Source: CAZHTS01 sp964535315
Lineage (GTDB): Bacteria; Chloroflexota; Anaerolineae; Anaerolineales; Anaerolineaceae
Reading direction: 5' to 3'
Assembly: GCA_964535315.1 (NCBI GenBank)
Contig: CAZHTS010000136.1
Coordinates: forward strand, 1 to 7,935
Length of the DNA: 7,935 nucleotides
Each line of letters starts with the position of its first letter. Position 1 is the stretch's first letter. The notes beneath the pieces were generated by a model. It was not told the origin of the DNA. It saw only the letters and a program-made list of their open reading frames with translations, and made no database searches. Below, one piece after another: positions 7,081-7,935 of this stretch. The position numbers were made by a program, and so were the translations under genes.

Positions 7081-7091
7081 TTCTCCTCAGT
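7081..7091 (-). promoter_or_regulatory. Ribosome binding site of the first cassette gene
   Basis: On the minus strand the sequence reads GGACTGAGGAG and then AAGCAG before the ATG at 7076. The GAGGAG core is a good Shine-Dalgarno match at a usual distance, which supports this start. The rest of the 83-base gap to hsdS is AT-rich and holds no terminator-like hairpin, so hsd transcription probably continues into the cassette. Confidence 0.6.
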
Positions 7092-7159
7092 CCTTCATTC
7101 ATCACAGTTAAGCCATTCCCCAAAAGAAACCCTCTAATAATTATCCCGATTTATTAACT

Positions 7160-7935
7160 CTAAACATTTCCCGTAATACCGTTAATCAAGGACCGTTGGA
7201 ATCTATTCACCGCACTGGCGGCAGCTTCAATCTGTACTTTGTACAGGTTACCCCGCTCAATTTCACTGACCAATTGAACCTGCTCATTTAATTCGGGCAA
7301 TGGAACAACCAGAGATCTGATATCATCTTGCGAAATGTTTTTCATGGCCCCACCTGTACCGCTGGCTCGGGCTTCAATTTGCGAGCGAAGCCCCTGAGAT
7401 CTAAGAACGACTTCCACATAAGCCGGCAATACTTTATCTAAAGCAAATTCAAGCTTAATCGTTTTGTCACACAGCATCAATGAGGGGTAATCTTTCGGAA
7501 CAATACACACGCGACCAACAAGTTCTCGAGTGTTACATCGTGTTATTAAAAAATCTCCAGCCTTCACAGCAAACCGGTGTAAAAAATCCTCTTGTTGAAT
7601 TAACCTTTTGTGCTCAAGCGGATCAAATCCATTCGGACCCACCGCGCTGATTTTTAGAACTCCGTATTCACCGTTGCCGGCAGGTTCATTCACGCCTACC
7701 ACACTTTTTCCTGGCACAATTGCTGTTAACACACTGCCGAGAGGAACACGTATAAAACGCTTCTCAAAACAACATTCATCCACAAAAACTTTACACCATT
7801 CCTCAACCCCAGTAGACACAGCATAATATTGCTCCAGCAAATCATCCATCGCCCATAGCACTTCCGCAATGCGCCGCTGCTGATCGAGCGGAGGAAGATC
7901 GAATTCGAATTTTGCAATATCAGGGAAGTTGATAT
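7160..7935 (-). CDS. hsdS: Type I restriction-modification specificity subunit HsdS (C-terminal part; start lies beyond the window)
   Basis: HsdS reads the two-part DNA target and holds HsdM and HsdR together. The visible 258 codons begin near the end of the first target recognition domain. The conserved boundary LPPLDQQRRIAEVL at about 7897-7856 leads into the central helix (AMDDLLEQYY). The second target recognition domain follows at about 7760-7310, with the typical AGDFLITRCNTRELVGRVCIV segment and the closing SGTGGAMKNISQDDIRSLVV. The matching boundary VPLPELNEQVQLVSEIE (about 7306-7256) then leads into the C-terminal helix, ending LINGITGNV and a TAG stop. The two boundary-plus-helix units are the usual internal repeat of HsdS. 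The frame is open to the right edge, so the GTG at 7861 is not the start. hsdM is expected further right. The target sequence cannot be predicted. Confidence 0.95.
   Translation of the reverse strand, partial: INFPDIAKFEFDLPPLDQQRRIAEVLWAMDDLLEQYYAVSTGVEEWCKVFVDECCFEKRFIRVPLGSVLTAIVPGKSVVGVNEPAGNGEYGVLKISAVGPNGFDPLEHKRLIQQEDFLHRFAVKAGDFLITRCNTRELVGRVCIVPKDYPSLMLCDKTIKLEFALDKVLPAYVEVVLRSQGLRSQIEARASGTGGAMKNISQDDIRSLVVPLPELNEQVQLVSEIERGNLYKVQIEAAASAVNRFQRSLINGITGNV

Noticed and set aside
7140..7145. Minus-strand GATAAT as a -10 box for a cassette promoter
   Set aside because: It matches the -10 consensus at five of six bases, but no acceptable -35 hexamer is found 16-18 bases upstream, and AT-rich sequence gives such matches by chance.
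7859..7861. GTG at 7861 as the start of hsdS
   Set aside because: The frame stays open to the window edge and codes the conserved LPPLDQQRRIAEV boundary upstream of this codon, so the gene starts outside the window.
1..7935. CRISPR array, tRNA, rRNA, insertion sequence or attachment site
   Set aside because: No spaced direct repeats, no cloverleaf, no transposase or integrase motifs and no paired terminal repeats were seen by eye on either strand.

Overview
The window looks like a bacterial chromosomal accessory (defence) region. Everything I can support as a gene is on the minus strand, so transcription runs from right to left. Shine-Dalgarno-like sequences and short overlaps between genes point to a bacterium. 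GC content is moderate to high in the conserved gene parts and much lower in some internal domains. I cannot assign a genus. The radical SAM start at the left edge fits an anaerobe or facultative anaerobe, but that is only a hint.

In transcription order (right to left): (1) hsdS, the type I restriction-modification specificity subunit, whose 5' end lies beyond the window; hsdM is presumably further upstream. (2) A compact four-gene cassette: an ABC/RecF-type ATPase (AAA_21-like), a DUF4276-like TOPRIM-fold protein overlapping it by 14 bases, a second ATPase with a DUF3696-like C-terminus, and a small protein with PIN-nuclease-like motifs starting 7 bases after it. (3) A 243-base intergenic stretch with a perfect 16-bp hairpin followed on the minus strand by a T-run, probably a terminator. 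(4) hsdR, the complete 995-aa type I restriction/translocase subunit. (5) The first 39 codons of a radical SAM gene, starting one base after the hsdR stop and running off the left edge.

HsdR and HsdS, with an off-window HsdM, would form a type I R-M enzyme. The inserted cassette is laid out as two ATPase-plus-putative-nuclease pairs: ATPase with TOPRIM-like protein, then ATPase with PIN-like protein. Genes inserted between hsd genes are known (the Campylobacter 'rlo'/'mlo' genes, including RloA/RloB and the anticodon nuclease RloC), and ATPase/TOPRIM pairs are known defence modules (OLD/Gabija-type, PARIS). The four-gene arrangement here, especially the PIN-like protein next to a DUF3696-type ATPase whose catalytic-glutamate position is Gln, is the best candidate for an undescribed system. 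Its defence function is an inference from context.
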